DNA from: Myxococcota bacterium
GTDB taxonomy: Bacteria > Myxococcota_A > Polyangia > Polyangiales > Polyangiaceae
Reading direction: 5' to 3'
DNA length: 48,492 nt
Assembly (NCBI GenBank): GCA_963169165.1
Contig: CAUJFL010000233.1
Location: forward strand, 1 to 48,492
The notes under the pieces were generated by a model that was not told the origin of the DNA, searched no databases, and was given only the letters and a program-made list of their open reading frames with translations. Every line of letters begins with the position of its first letter. The stretch's first letter is position 1. Positions 32,178-40,766 of this stretch are shown here, piece by piece. A program made the position numbers and the translations under genes.

Positions 32178-33505
32178 GGCTTCTGCATCTTGCAGTCGGA
32201 CAGGTACGACGCCGCCGGCCCGCTGAACTGCGGCAGCGGGATGCGCGGGTAGTATGTGAGCAGGTTGAAGCACATCTCCTGGCTCGTCTCCTCGCCCCAC
32301 ACCACTGTTTGATCGGTGGGGTTCTCCCAGGTGCAGCGCGTGACGAACTTGTCACCGTTCGACACTGTCGCGTCGACCGGGTACGCCGCCTGGTCGAAGA
32401 ACGAGAACGGGTCCGCGTGCCCCAGCGGGCTCCTGGTGCCGTCGGCCCGCACCAGATCGGTCGTCAGCTTTCGACCCAGCTGGTGCATGTGCGGCCACGA
32501 CTGCACGACCTGCAGCGGCAGGTACTTGGTCCAGTTCTGTCCCCAGTCGAACGTACACTCGACGGTGGAGGTCTGGTGCGGCGGGACCGCGAACTCGAAG
32601 CCCCCGACCCACAGGATGTCAGCGTCGTACTTGCGCGGGGTCTCGGTGGTGCAGAGATCGACGCCGGTCGCGTCGACGTGGCCCGCCTCGTGCTTCAGGT
32701 TGCTGTAGTGTACCTGCACGACGAGGTGGGTCGGCTTGCCCTCCGCCATGGGGAACCCCGCCTCCTCGGGCAGCACGAACGGCGGACCGCCCGGCGCCCA
32801 CGCGTAGACGGCCTTCCAGTCGATAGGAAAGATATCTTTGCATTTGTGGGGTTTAGGGCTCTCGGTCTTGTCGGCCTCGAACACGACGATGTGATGCACG
32901 ACCGACTTGTCGTCCACGCGCGGGATGATCGCGGTGATCTGGCGCCTGTCGGCGGGCGCCGGGACGTCGACGCCGTAGCAGACGTAGATGTCCGAGGTGC
33001 CCTCCTGCAGCGAGTAGGGCGCCTCGGCGCGCAGCTTGGTGTCGGGCTCGCACGCCGGCGCGACGACGCCGCCGTCTGGCGTCGCGACGGGGGCGCACTT
33101 CTGGGCGGGATCACCCGGTGGGAACCCGCGCTCGAGCCACGCGTCGAGGGGGCCGTACTCCTTGAACGAGGCGCGCTCGCGCGGCACGGGGGGCATCGGC
33201 TTGTCGGTGCTCTTCATCCGCTCGAGCGCGCGGACCAGCGCCGAGACGCCGGGCGTCGACGGCGTGTCGCGCACGAGGTCCTCGTAGGTCATCAGCGACA
33301 TCGGCGCGCCGAACTGGGTGGGCGACGAGTGGCAGTCGTGACAGCGCGTCAGCGCCTCGGCGACGTCGCATGGAAGCGGTGTGCCGCCCGCGCCGCCCGC
33401 GCCCGCGGGGCCCGTCGACGCGGGCGTCGAGCTGGATGAGTCGGGCGAGCAGGCCGCGACGACGGCGGCGGGCAGGAGGAAGAAGAACGGGCGAAAGCGG
33501 CGCAC
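32174..33505 (-). CDS. Copper type II monooxygenase lipoprotein with CxxCH haem site
   Basis: A 443-residue lipoprotein (lipobox VVAAC, C19). Near the N-terminus is CHDCH (C55-H59), a c-type haem attachment motif, in a region like a planctomycete/cytochrome-c-type domain. The remainder resembles the copper type II ascorbate-dependent monooxygenases (PHM/DBM fold). Candidate copper ligands are all present: H204 and H205 in VVHHIVVF plus H266 in VHYSNL for the CuH-like site, and H339, H341 in WPHMH plus M411 in QEMCFN for the CuM-like site. Expected chemistry is O2-dependent hydroxylation, with the haem possibly feeding electrons. Substrate is unknown. First gene of a three-gene coupled operon. 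Confidence 0.82.
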   Translation of the reverse strand: MRRFRPFFFLLPAAVVAACSPDSSSSTPASTGPAGAGGAGGTPLPCDVAEALTRCHDCHSSPTQFGAPMSLMTYEDLVRDTPSTPGVSALVRALERMKSTDKPMPPVPRERASFKEYGPLDAWLERGFPPGDPAQKCAPVATPDGGVVAPACEPDTKLRAEAPYSLQEGTSDIYVCYGVDVPAPADRRQITAIIPRVDDKSVVHHIVVFEADKTESPKPHKCKDIFPIDWKAVYAWAPGGPPFVLPEEAGFPMAEGKPTHLVVQVHYSNLKHEAGHVDATGVDLCTTETPRKYDADILWVGGFEFAVPPHQTSTVECTFDWGQNWTKYLPLQVVQSWPHMHQLGRKLTTDLVRADGTRSPLGHADPFSFFDQAAYPVDATVSNGDKFVTRCTWENPTDQTVVWGEETSQEMCFNLLTYYPRIPLPQFSGPAASYLSDCKMQKP

Positions 33506-33565
33506 GGGGCGCGAAGCTTACGCCGGAAGCGCCGCCGTGACGATCGCGGCGAGCGCAGCCGGGCT

Positions 33566-34372
33566 TCACGGACCCGGCGGTCGCCCCGCCATGAACGCCG
33601 CGCGCCGCGCGGGCGGCAGGCGCTCGACGGCGTAGCGCAGCATCGTCCGGGGCATCGTGTGACAGTGATCCCGCAAGAAGCCTTCCATCGCCTCGCGGTC
33701 GCGCTTGCCCACCTCTCGCAGCATCCAGCCAGCGGCCTTGTGGATCAGCTCCTCACGATCCTCGAGGAGCCTCTCCGCCAGCCTCAGCGTCCAGTCGAAC
33801 CACCCGGCGCGGATCATCGGGAGCGTGCTCAGCAGCGCGATCCGTCGGTCCCACAGCGTCCGCGACGATGACAGCGTCTCCAGCAGCCGGGGGCGCGCGC
33901 GGAGGCCACCCTCCTCGAGCAGGTAGGCGCCCACGATGGGCGGCGCGGCCGTGTCCACGAGATCCCAGTTGTTGACGCGCCGGCGGTTTGCCAACAGCTC
34001 ACGAAACACGACGGTCCTCTGGTCGTGGTCTCCGTCGCGGTAGGCTCGCATCATCAACAGGAGCGCCAGCAGCCGCTCCTCGTGCACGGGCGAAGCGAGC
34101 AGCTCGAGCCGCACCCACGGGGGCGCCTCGCGGTACGTGGCGGCCAGTCGACGGACCGCGGGGACCCCGAGTCCGAGGAAGACGTCCCCCTCGCCGTAGC
34201 CCCCTCGCGACACCCCGAAGTACGGCAGCATGCGCTGGGCGCGCTCGTGGTCTCGCAGCGCGTGGACGGCCCGCCGGACGCGGGCGAGGGTGGGAGGAGC
34301 GGGCTCCACGGGCAGAAGGGTCGAGGGCGACCGCACCCGAGTCAAGCCCGGACCAGGCCCCAGGGTGGACAT
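33566..34372 (-). CDS. AlkD-like DNA alkylation repair protein
   Basis: A 268-residue protein from ATG 34372. Tandem HEAT-like helical repeats and the VNNWDLVDTAAP motif match the AlkD/AlkC DNA glycosylase family, in which the Trp and Asp of NWDLVD are key active-site residues. A later conserved Trp region (HKAAGWMLREVGKRD) also fits. Expected role: excision of N3- and N7-alkylpurines, initiating base excision repair. Longer upstream reading in this frame (to 35902) is the antisense of the GST and cytidylyltransferase genes and is not used. Divergent from the GST gene. Confidence 0.88.
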   Translation of the reverse strand: MSTLGPGPGLTRVRSPSTLLPVEPAPPTLARVRRAVHALRDHERAQRMLPYFGVSRGGYGEGDVFLGLGVPAVRRLAATYREAPPWVRLELLASPVHEERLLALLLMMRAYRDGDHDQRTVVFRELLANRRRVNNWDLVDTAAPPIVGAYLLEEGGLRARPRLLETLSSSRTLWDRRIALLSTLPMIRAGWFDWTLRLAERLLEDREELIHKAAGWMLREVGKRDREAMEGFLRDHCHTMPRTMLRYAVERLPPARRAAFMAGRPPGP

Positions 34373-34453
34373 CGTCGCGAACGAGGTTAGCTTCCGCGCC
34401 CCAGGGAGCTCACCTCCCGCTCGGCTCACTCGAACCCAAGACAAGGACTCCGC

Positions 34454-35077
34454 ATGCTCAAGGTCTATGCCTCCCCCGTCAGCACCTGCAGCCGCAAGGT
34501 GCTCTGCGCGCTCCACGAGAAGGGCGCCGACTATCACTTCGTCCACGTCGACATGAAGAAGGGCGAGCACAAGGCCCCCGAGCACCTGGCGCGACAGCCC
34601 TTCGGCCTCGTCCCCTCGATCGACCACGACGGGTTCGCGCTCTACGAGTCCCGCGCGATCATCCGCTACCTCGACGCCGCGCTGCCCGGCGCGAGCCTGA
34701 CGCCGTCCGACCCGAAGGCGCGCGCGATGATGGAGCAGTGGATGAGCGTCGAGAGCTCGTATTTCTCGCCTCACGCGCTGAAAGCCATCCTCAACATTTT
34801 TTACACTCCCAAGGGCAAGGAGCCCGATCCCGCGGTGACGGCGGCGGGGCTCGCCGGCCTGGTGACGGCGCTCGATACCCTCGAGAAGGCGCTCGCGGGC
34901 AAGGAGTACCTCGCGGGCTCGTTCTCGCTCGCCGACATCTGCTACGCCCCGTACCTGCAGTACCTGGCCGATCTCGGCATCGCCAGCGGCGTCACCGACC
35001 GCCCCAACGTCGCCGCCTGGTGGGGTCGCCTGAGCGCCCGCCCCTCGTGGAAGAAGGCGATCGCGCAGGCGGTGTGA
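34454..35077 (+). CDS. Glutathione S-transferase
   Basis: A 207-residue cytosolic GST. The thioredoxin-like N-terminal domain (1-80) has VYASPVSTCSRKVLCALHEKG with the catalytic-type Ser/Cys region near 8-12, the cis-Pro GLVPSI and the ESRAIIRYL glutathione-gamma-glutamyl motif. An all-helical C-terminal domain follows, with FSLADICYAPYLQYL. This is closest to the phi/plant-like class of bacterial GSTs. It conjugates glutathione to electrophiles; the native substrate is unknown. AAGGA lies 8 bases before ATG 34454. The 114 bases after it (35078-35191) hold no clear terminator. Confidence 0.92.
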   Translation: MLKVYASPVSTCSRKVLCALHEKGADYHFVHVDMKKGEHKAPEHLARQPFGLVPSIDHDGFALYESRAIIRYLDAALPGASLTPSDPKARAMMEQWMSVESSYFSPHALKAILNIFYTPKGKEPDPAVTAAGLAGLVTALDTLEKALAGKEYLAGSFSLADICYAPYLQYLADLGIASGVTDRPNVAAWWGRLSARPSWKKAIAQAV

Positions 35078-35191
35078 TCGATCGATGAGCCTCGCCCGAT
35101 CTCCTTTCGCCTCGTCGACGGTCGAGCGCACGGAGGTCGGGGGGGCGCGCCTCGCCTTGACGCACCTGGGGGCTGCGCTTACCTCGCGGCG

Positions 35192-35953
35192 ATGACGGCG
35201 ACCGCGGTGGTGCAAGCACGGCTGGGCTCGTCGCGCCTCCCTCGCAAGGTGCTCGCCGAGCTCGCAGGCCGCCCGATGCTCGACTGGATCGTCGAGCGCG
35301 TCGGGTCGGCCGTCGGGGTGAGCGCGGTCGTCGTGTCGACCAGCGACGCGCCCGGCGACGATCCGCTCGCCGAGCACGCGCGCTCGCTCGGACTCACCAC
35401 GACGCGCGCGCCTGTCGACGACATCATCGGGAGGCTGGTGACGGCGTCGCGGGCGGCGCCGAGCGAGCTGGTCGCGCGGGTGTGGGGCGACTGCCCGTTC
35501 GTCGATCCCGCGGTCGTCGACGCGATGCTCCGGCGCGCGGCGAGCGAGCGGCTCGATTTCTTGTCGAACGCGCTGCCGGGCACGCGCACCTACCCCGGCG
35601 GGTTCGACGTGGAGATCTACACGAGCGCGCTGCTCGAGCGCATGGACGCCGAGGTGACCGACCCGTTCCTGCGCGAATTTCCCTTCGATTTCGTCCGCTC
35701 GCGCGCCTCGTCGCTGCGCGTCGGCGAGCACCAGCTCGAGTCGTCGCGCGCGCACCTCCACTTCACCGTCGACTATCCCGAGGACCTCGCGGCCGCCGAC
35801 GCTCTGTACCGCGCGCTCTTGCCGCGCGCGCCGACGTTCGGCCTCGACGACGTGCTCGCCGCTTGCGACGCCGACCCTCGCCTCGCCGACGCGTTCTCTC
35901 ATCGAGCCCGCAACGCCGACTACGCCGCCAAGGCCACCGCGAGGACGGCGTGA
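35192..35953 (+). CDS. SpsF-like cytidylyltransferase
   Basis: A 253-residue nucleotidyltransferase. The N-terminus AVVQARLGSSRLPRKVLAELAGRPMLDWIVERV is the nucleotide-binding loop of the SpsF/NeuA/KdsB cytidylyltransferases; VWGDCPFVDPAVVD supplies the metal-binding Asp (D in GDCP) and LHFTVDYPEDLAAADALY the late conserved Asp region. It probably activates a 2-keto-3-deoxy acid or another sugar as a CMP derivative for a surface polysaccharide. First gene of an operon that continues to 39775. Its stop overlaps the GNAT start (GTGA). CMP specificity is inferred from family resemblance. Confidence 0.8.
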   Translation: MTATAVVQARLGSSRLPRKVLAELAGRPMLDWIVERVGSAVGVSAVVVSTSDAPGDDPLAEHARSLGLTTTRAPVDDIIGRLVTASRAAPSELVARVWGDCPFVDPAVVDAMLRRAASERLDFLSNALPGTRTYPGGFDVEIYTSALLERMDAEVTDPFLREFPFDFVRSRASSLRVGEHQLESSRAHLHFTVDYPEDLAAADALYRALLPRAPTFGLDDVLAACDADPRLADAFSHRARNADYAAKATARTA

Positions 35954-36546
35954 CCGCGGCGCCGTTCCTCGAGGGCGAGCGGCTGACGTTGCGCGTGCTC
36001 GAGCGCGCGGCCTACGCCGAGAGCTGCGCCGCCTGGACCAGCGATCGCGAGGTCGTGCGGCACCTCTCTCGAGGCACGTGGCCGCTCACGCGCGACGAGG
36101 CCGCGCGCGACTTCGACGCCAAGGTGGGCTCGCGCGCCGACGTCGAGCTCGGCATCCACGATCGCGACGGCGACGGGTTCGTCGGCGTGACGGGCCTCCA
36201 CTCGCTCAACACGGTCGCGCACAGCTGCGAGTTCCGTATCCTGATCGGCGACCGCCGCGCGTGGAACAAGGGCCTCGGCACCGAGGCGTGCCAGCTGATG
36301 ACAGCGTACGCGTTCGAGCTGCTCCACATGAACCGCGTCTGGCTCGGCGTGAACGCCGACAACGAGGGCGCGCACCGCTCGTACCAGAAGAGCGGCTTCG
36401 TCGAGGAGGGCCGCCTCCGCGAAGAGGTCTACCGCAACGGCGCCTACCACGACGTCGTGCGGATGAGCGTGCTGCGCCGCGAGTACGAGGCGCTGCGGAC
36501 CACGTGGGCGCTGTGGCCATGGATCGAGCGTCAGTTTCCCAGGTAG
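35950..36546 (+). CDS. RimJ/RimL-type GNAT N-acetyltransferase
   Basis: A 198-residue acetyltransferase starting at GTG 35950 (overlap of 4 bases with the previous stop). It begins with LEGERLTLRVLERAAY, the strand-1 pattern of RimJ-like GNATs, and has the acetyl-CoA loop in RRAWNKGLGTEACQLM and the C-terminal NRVWLGVNADNEGAHRSYQKSGFVEEG motif. In the context of a sugar operon it may acetylate an amino sugar made by the DegT aminotransferase (as SpsD/PseH-type enzymes do), rather than a ribosomal protein. That role is inferred from neighbours. The 3' end overlaps the next gene by 28 bp. Confidence 0.8.
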   Translation: MTAAPFLEGERLTLRVLERAAYAESCAAWTSDREVVRHLSRGTWPLTRDEAARDFDAKVGSRADVELGIHDRDGDGFVGVTGLHSLNTVAHSCEFRILIGDRRAWNKGLGTEACQLMTAYAFELLHMNRVWLGVNADNEGAHRSYQKSGFVEEGRLREEVYRNGAYHDVVRMSVLRREYEALRTTWALWPWIERQFPR

Positions 36547-37514
36547 CGCTCGTCGGGTGCGGCGCGATCGGCAGCCGCTTCGACGAGGGGCGCGACGGAC
36601 CGGTGCGCACGCACGCGCGCGCGTTCGCGTCCGTGCCTGGCGCGCGGCTCGTCGCGGTGTGTGACAGCGACGGCGCGCGCGCCGAGGCCGCGCGGCGCGC
36701 GTGGGGCGCGGACGCCGCGTTCACCGACCTCGACGCGATGCTCGCGTCTCGCCCGTTCGACGTCGTCTCGCTCGCGACCTCGACCTCGGCGCGCCTGTCG
36801 CCGGTGCGCGCGATCGTCGCGGCCGGCGTGCCCGCGCTGTGGTGCGAGAAGCCGCTCGCCGAGACGCGCGAAGAGGGCGAGGCCATCGCGCGCGCGCTCG
36901 CGACCGGGCGAACCCGCGCGCTGGTCAACTTCTGGCGACGCTACGATCCCGGCCTCGCCCCGCTGTTGCGCGCGGCGCGCGAGGGTGAGCTGGGCCCGCT
37001 CGCGCGCGGCGTGGTCGTGTACGGCAAGGGGCTCAACAACAACGGCTCGCACGCGATCGATCTCGTGCGCGCCGCCTGCGGCGAGATCGAGCACGTCTCG
37101 ACGGGCGCGCGCGTCGACGACGACCGCGGCGACGATCCGACGCTCGACGCCACGCTCTACGTCGGCGACGCGCGCGTCGACCTCGTCGCGACCGATCACC
37201 TTCGCTACTCGGTGTTCGAGATCGATCTGCTGTTCGCGCGAGGCAGGCTGCGGCTCGCCGACGGGCGCGCGAGGGTGTGGCGCGCCGCGCCCGACGCGAC
37301 GTTCGCCGGGTACACCTCGCTCGGCCTGACGTCCGACGTCGCGCTCGATCCGGGCGCCGCGTTCGTCGCCGCCGCGACCGAGGCGCTCGCGCTCGCGCGC
37401 TCTCCCGACGCCCGCGCGACCGCGACGATCGACGACGCGCTGGCCGCGCTCGGCGTGGTCGACGACGCGCGACGCGCCCACGCAGCTCGACAAGCAGAGA
37501 GAACCTCACGATGA
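36519..37514 (+). CDS. Gfo/Idh/MocA-family sugar oxidoreductase
   Basis: A 331-residue NAD(P)-dependent oxidoreductase from ATG 36519. The Rossmann motif VALVGCGAIGSRFD, the WCEKPLA segment with the catalytic-type Lys in EKP and the HAIDLVR His are all conserved. It probably oxidises or reduces a sugar nucleotide or sugar acid carbon, which the next gene's PLP enzyme could then aminate. Coupled at both ends: 28-bp overlap with the GNAT gene and ATGA overlap with the aminotransferase gene. Confidence 0.85.
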   Translation: MDRASVSQVALVGCGAIGSRFDEGRDGPVRTHARAFASVPGARLVAVCDSDGARAEAARRAWGADAAFTDLDAMLASRPFDVVSLATSTSARLSPVRAIVAAGVPALWCEKPLAETREEGEAIARALATGRTRALVNFWRRYDPGLAPLLRAAREGELGPLARGVVVYGKGLNNNGSHAIDLVRAACGEIEHVSTGARVDDDRGDDPTLDATLYVGDARVDLVATDHLRYSVFEIDLLFARGRLRLADGRARVWRAAPDATFAGYTSLGLTSDVALDPGAAFVAAATEALALARSPDARATATIDDALAALGVVDDARRAHAARQAERTSR

Positions 37515-38800
37515 CGACCCTCGCTCGAGACGGCGGCCAGAAGGTCCGCGACAACCCGTTCCCCAGGCGCCGCACGATGGGGGACGCCGAGAAGCAGGCC
37601 GCGCACGACGTGATCGACAGCGACGATCTGTCGACCTTCCTCGGCGGTCCCGGCCCGTATTTCTGGGGCGGCGAGCGCGTGCAGGCCTTCGAGAAGGCGT
37701 GGGCCGAGCGCTTCGGCTATCGCTTCGCCGTCTCGGTCAACTCGTGGACGAGCGGCCTCTACGCCGCGCTCGGCGCGACGGGGCTCGGACCGGGCGACGA
37801 GGTGCTCTGCACGCCGTACTCGATGTCGGCGACGGCCACGACGATCCTGCTCTGGGGGGCGATCCCCGTGTTCGGCGACGTCGATCCGCGCACGTTCAAC
37901 CTCGATCCTTCCAAGCTCGAGGCGCTGATCACGCCGCGGACGCGCGCCATCATGGTCGCGCACATCTTCGGGCTGCCCGCCGACATGGAGGGCATCGCCG
38001 CGGTCGCGAAGAAGCACGGGCTGCGCGTCATCGAGGACGGCGCGCAGTCGCCGCTCGCCACGTACCGCGGCCGCTGCGTGGGCGGCCTCGTCGATCTCGG
38101 CGGGTTCAGCCTCAACTATCACAAGCACGTCCACACCGGCGAGGGCGGGGTCATCGTCACCGACGACGAGGATCTCGCGAAGCGCTGCGCGCTCATCCGC
38201 AACCACGGCGAGAACGTCGCCGAGACGATCGGCGTCACCGACGGCGTCAACGTGCTCGGCCACAACCTTCGCCTGACCGAGCTGCAGGCGGCGATCGGCC
38301 TCGCGCAGCTCGCGCGCGTCGAGGGTTACGTCACCCGACGCCAGCAGCTGGCGGCTCATTTTGCGCAAAGACTGGCGCAATTTCCGTTCTTGCGCGCGCC
38401 CCACGTACCCGACGGCTCGACGCACGCTTACTATGTGTACCCCGTCCTGTTCGACGAGCAGGTGTTCGGCGCGCCGAGGCGGGCGTTCGTCGAGGCCGTC
38501 AACGCCGAGCTGCCGACGCCCGAGATCCCCGAGCAGACCGTGTTCTCCGAGGGCTACGTGAAGCCCCTCTACTGGAACGAGCTCTATCAGCGCCGCCGCG
38601 CGCTCGGCCGAGGCAACTTTCCGTTCGACCTCGCCCCCGCCGGCTGGCCTCGCTACGCGCGGGGCGAGTGTCCGGTGGTCGAGCGGCTGCACACCTCGGA
38701 GATGCTGGTGTCGTCGCTCGTGCGCGAGCCGCTCGACGAGGCCGATCTGGACGACGTCATCCGCGCGATCGACAAGGTCGCCTCGGCGCTCGCGCGCTGA
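37511..38800 (+). CDS. DegT/DnrJ/EryC1/StrS PLP-dependent sugar aminotransferase
   Basis: A 429-residue PLP enzyme from ATG 37511. The N-terminal half has NSWTSGLYAAL, the substrate/PLP region, EVLCTPYSMSAT and the DGAQSPLA Asp that pairs with the PLP ring nitrogen. The Schiff-base Lys is K205 in NYHKHVHTGEGG. Such enzymes transaminate keto-sugars (often nucleotide-linked) using glutamate. It is coupled to the oxidoreductase upstream (ATGA) and followed after 3 bp by the GT-B-like gene. About 30-60 residues longer than many family members, mostly from the extended N-terminus and a C-terminal insertion. Confidence 0.9.
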   Translation: MTTLARDGGQKVRDNPFPRRRTMGDAEKQAAHDVIDSDDLSTFLGGPGPYFWGGERVQAFEKAWAERFGYRFAVSVNSWTSGLYAALGATGLGPGDEVLCTPYSMSATATTILLWGAIPVFGDVDPRTFNLDPSKLEALITPRTRAIMVAHIFGLPADMEGIAAVAKKHGLRVIEDGAQSPLATYRGRCVGGLVDLGGFSLNYHKHVHTGEGGVIVTDDEDLAKRCALIRNHGENVAETIGVTDGVNVLGHNLRLTELQAAIGLAQLARVEGYVTRRQQLAAHFAQRLAQFPFLRAPHVPDGSTHAYYVYPVLFDEQVFGAPRRAFVEAVNAELPTPEIPEQTVFSEGYVKPLYWNELYQRRRALGRGNFPFDLAPAGWPRYARGECPVVERLHTSEMLVSSLVREPLDEADLDDVIRAIDKVASALAR

Positions 38801-38803
38801 GCC

Positions 38804-39775
38804 ATGTCGAAGCTCGCGTTCGTCGCGCGGCAGGCGGGGAGCCAGGCCGCGCTCGCGCCATGGGCCGACGCGCTCGGCGAGGAGGCGACGCTCTTCGCGC
38901 AGGGCGCCGAGCTCGACGACGTGCGCGACGCGCTCGAGGCGCTGGGGCCCGACGCGCTCGTGACCGGGACCAGCGAGCGCGCCGCCCTCGACGCGAGATA
39001 CTGGGAGTGGGCCCGCGCGCGTGGCGTGCGCTCGATCGCGTTCGTCGATCACTGGGTGAACCTCGGCGCGAGGTTCGCGCCCTCCGGCGGCGCGCGCGTC
39101 GAGGTCGAGCCGGACGTCGTCGCGGTCATCGACGAGCGCGCGGCCGAGCTGCTGCTCGCCGAGGGAGCGACGCCCGGCCGTGTCCGGGTGATCGGGTCAC
39201 CCGCGCTCGACGCGGCGGCGCGCTTGCGCGGGACCGCGCGGGCGGGGAGGGGCGACGCGCGGCGGGTCTTGCTCGCGTCCGAGCCGTGGCCCGGCGGCGA
39301 TGACCAGCAGCGCCGTGAGCATGGCTTCACCGATCTCGACTGCCTCGCGCCTGCCCTGGACGCGCTCTCGGCGTGGAGCATCAAGGTCAACACACGCGTC
39401 GAGGCGATCTTGCGCCCGCACCCGCGAGACACCGAGGCGCGGCTCGCCCCGCTGCTCGCGCGTCGCGCCGGAGTCACCGTGATCGTCGAGGGCGGCGACA
39501 AGCTCGCGGCGCTCGCCCGGGCCGAGGTGGTGCTCGGCGTGCGGACGATGCTGCTGCTCGAGGCGCTCGCGGCCGGATGCCAGGTCATCAGCGCGCAGCT
39601 CGGGCGCGCGCGCGGCTTCGCGCTGACCGACGGCCGCGAGGGGCTCACGGTCGCGACCGACCGCGCGTCGCTCGACCGCGCGGTCGAGAGCGCGCTCGCC
39701 GCGACCTCGCCGCCGCCCTTGCCGTCGTCGCTGCTCGGCGTGGAGCGCGCGGTCGCGCTCGTGCGCGCGGGCTGA
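38804..39775 (+). CDS. GT-B-like polysaccharide biosynthesis protein
   Basis: A 323-residue protein with a two-Rossmann (GT-B) look: N-terminal half with SIAFVDHWVNLGARF and VIGSPALDAAARL, C-terminal half with RVEAILRPHPRDTEARL, KLAALARAEVVLGVRTMLLLEALAAGC. This last segment resembles the donor-binding part of UDP-GlcNAc 2-epimerase/PseG/SpsG-type and CDP-glycerol transferase-like proteins. It could hydrolyse or transfer a nucleotide sugar. It is last in the operon; only three bases separate it from the aminotransferase gene. No exact family is recognised. Confidence 0.62.
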   Translation: MSKLAFVARQAGSQAALAPWADALGEEATLFAQGAELDDVRDALEALGPDALVTGTSERAALDARYWEWARARGVRSIAFVDHWVNLGARFAPSGGARVEVEPDVVAVIDERAAELLLAEGATPGRVRVIGSPALDAAARLRGTARAGRGDARRVLLASEPWPGGDDQQRREHGFTDLDCLAPALDALSAWSIKVNTRVEAILRPHPRDTEARLAPLLARRAGVTVIVEGGDKLAALARAEVVLGVRTMLLLEALAAGCQVISAQLGRARGFALTDGREGLTVATDRASLDRAVESALAATSPPPLPSSLLGVERAVALVRAG

Positions 39776-39795
39776 CCGAACGCCCTCGGGTCAGC
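39771..39795. terminator. Hairpin spanning convergent stops
   Basis: GCTGACC (39771-39777) pairs with GGTCAGC (39789-39795) across an 11-nt loop; the two arms contain the stops of the plus-strand GT-B-like gene and the minus-strand DUF1275 gene. There is no T tract; a weak bidirectional terminator is possible. Confidence 0.35.
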
Positions 39796-40573
39796 GTCGC
39801 GAGGCGGGGCCCGGCGGGATGCTCGGCGCCTCGCTGGAGAGGAGCGCGTAGAGGGCGCCCGCGAAGAGCGTGAGCGTCGGCGGGACCATGGAAAGGTGAC
39901 GCAGCGTGACCCCCGCGAGGCTGCCGAGGAGCGCGCCGGCGAAGAACGCCCCGGCGATCGTCGCCAGCAGCGCGACCTTCGGCGCGGAGGGGCGCTCGGC
40001 GGGGTTCTGACCGAGCGAGAGCTTCGTGTGCAGGCGATCGGAGAGCCTGCTCCGCCACCACCGGAACCACCGCGCTCCCTCGATCCCGAGATCGGTCAGC
40101 ACGCCTGTCAGGTGCGTGGTGCGAACGACCGCGCCTGACAGGCGGGTGACCAGGCTGTTCTGCATGCCCATCGCCATGCACAGGACCGCGGCCTCCGTAT
40201 CCTTCCACCGCGGATGCTCGGCGTCGACGAGCGCCGACTCGATCGTGAACAGCAGGAGCAGAGCCGCCTCGCCCGCGAGCGCGGCGGCGTACGCCTTGGG
40301 CGTGCCCCCCACGAAGTTGCTCTCGAGCAACATGCTCGCCGCGAACGCGCCCCCGAAGAACGCGACGAGCATCGCGAGCGCCGCGAGCGCGGCGTGGAGC
40401 TGGGCCGTTGCCAGATCGTTGGCGAAGCGGCCGACGTTCCCGGTCGCGTGCGAGGTGAAGGTCCCGATGAGCACGAAGCCCGCCGAGTTGACGTAGCCGC
40501 CGACGAGCGCCAGGTAGCCCGCGAGGTGACGGTTCAAGCGGTCGGGGCGGTCGGGACCGAGCTGCCGAAACAT
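39791..40573 (-). CDS. DUF1275 (YoaK-like) membrane protein
   Basis: A 260-residue integral membrane protein from ATG 40573. The opening LAGYLALVGGYVNSAGFVLIGTFTSHATGNVGRFA with GGYVNSxGF and HxTGN is the hallmark of the DUF1275/YoaK family, and LSGAVVRTTHLTGVLTDLG is the second family motif. About six hydrophobic helices. The function of the family is not established. The start lies directly behind a hairpin that includes its Shine-Dalgarno sequence. It interrupts, on the opposite strand, the sugar operon and the methyltransferase gene. Confidence 0.85.
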   Translation of the reverse strand: MFRQLGPDRPDRLNRHLAGYLALVGGYVNSAGFVLIGTFTSHATGNVGRFANDLATAQLHAALAALAMLVAFFGGAFAASMLLESNFVGGTPKAYAAALAGEAALLLLFTIESALVDAEHPRWKDTEAAVLCMAMGMQNSLVTRLSGAVVRTTHLTGVLTDLGIEGARWFRWWRSRLSDRLHTKLSLGQNPAERPSAPKVALLATIAGAFFAGALLGSLAGVTLRHLSMVPPTLTLFAGALYALLSSEAPSIPPGPASRR

Positions 40574-40575
40574 CG

Positions 40576-40596
40576 GTGCTCCCCATATAGGAGCAC
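40576..40596 (-). promoter_or_regulatory. Hairpin covering the DUF1275 ribosome-binding site
   Basis: GTGCTCC and GGAGCAC form a perfect 7-bp stem with a 7-nt TATATGG loop, two bases upstream of ATG 40573 on the minus strand. The GGGGAG Shine-Dalgarno lies at the loop/stem border and in the 3' arm, so folding could block initiation. It could instead be a repressor operator; TATAT resembles a -10 box. Confidence 0.42.
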
Positions 40597-40766
40597 GCGC
40601 GGTGGGCTCAAGGCCCAACGCGGGGTCGCGCCCTGGTCACTGACCAAGAGCACGCACCGGGTCCACGAGCGCGAGCTGCGCTCGCCCGGCTCGCCGCGAC
40701 CCGCTCGCGTTGACGGGCTGGTGACCGGGTGATACTTGCGCCGCCCTTCGGAGAGGCGGGACGCGC

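Noticed and set aside
34373-35902. N-terminal extension of the AlkD-like frame
   Set aside because: It is antisense to the GST and SpsF-like genes; ATG 34372 gives the proper AlkD length.
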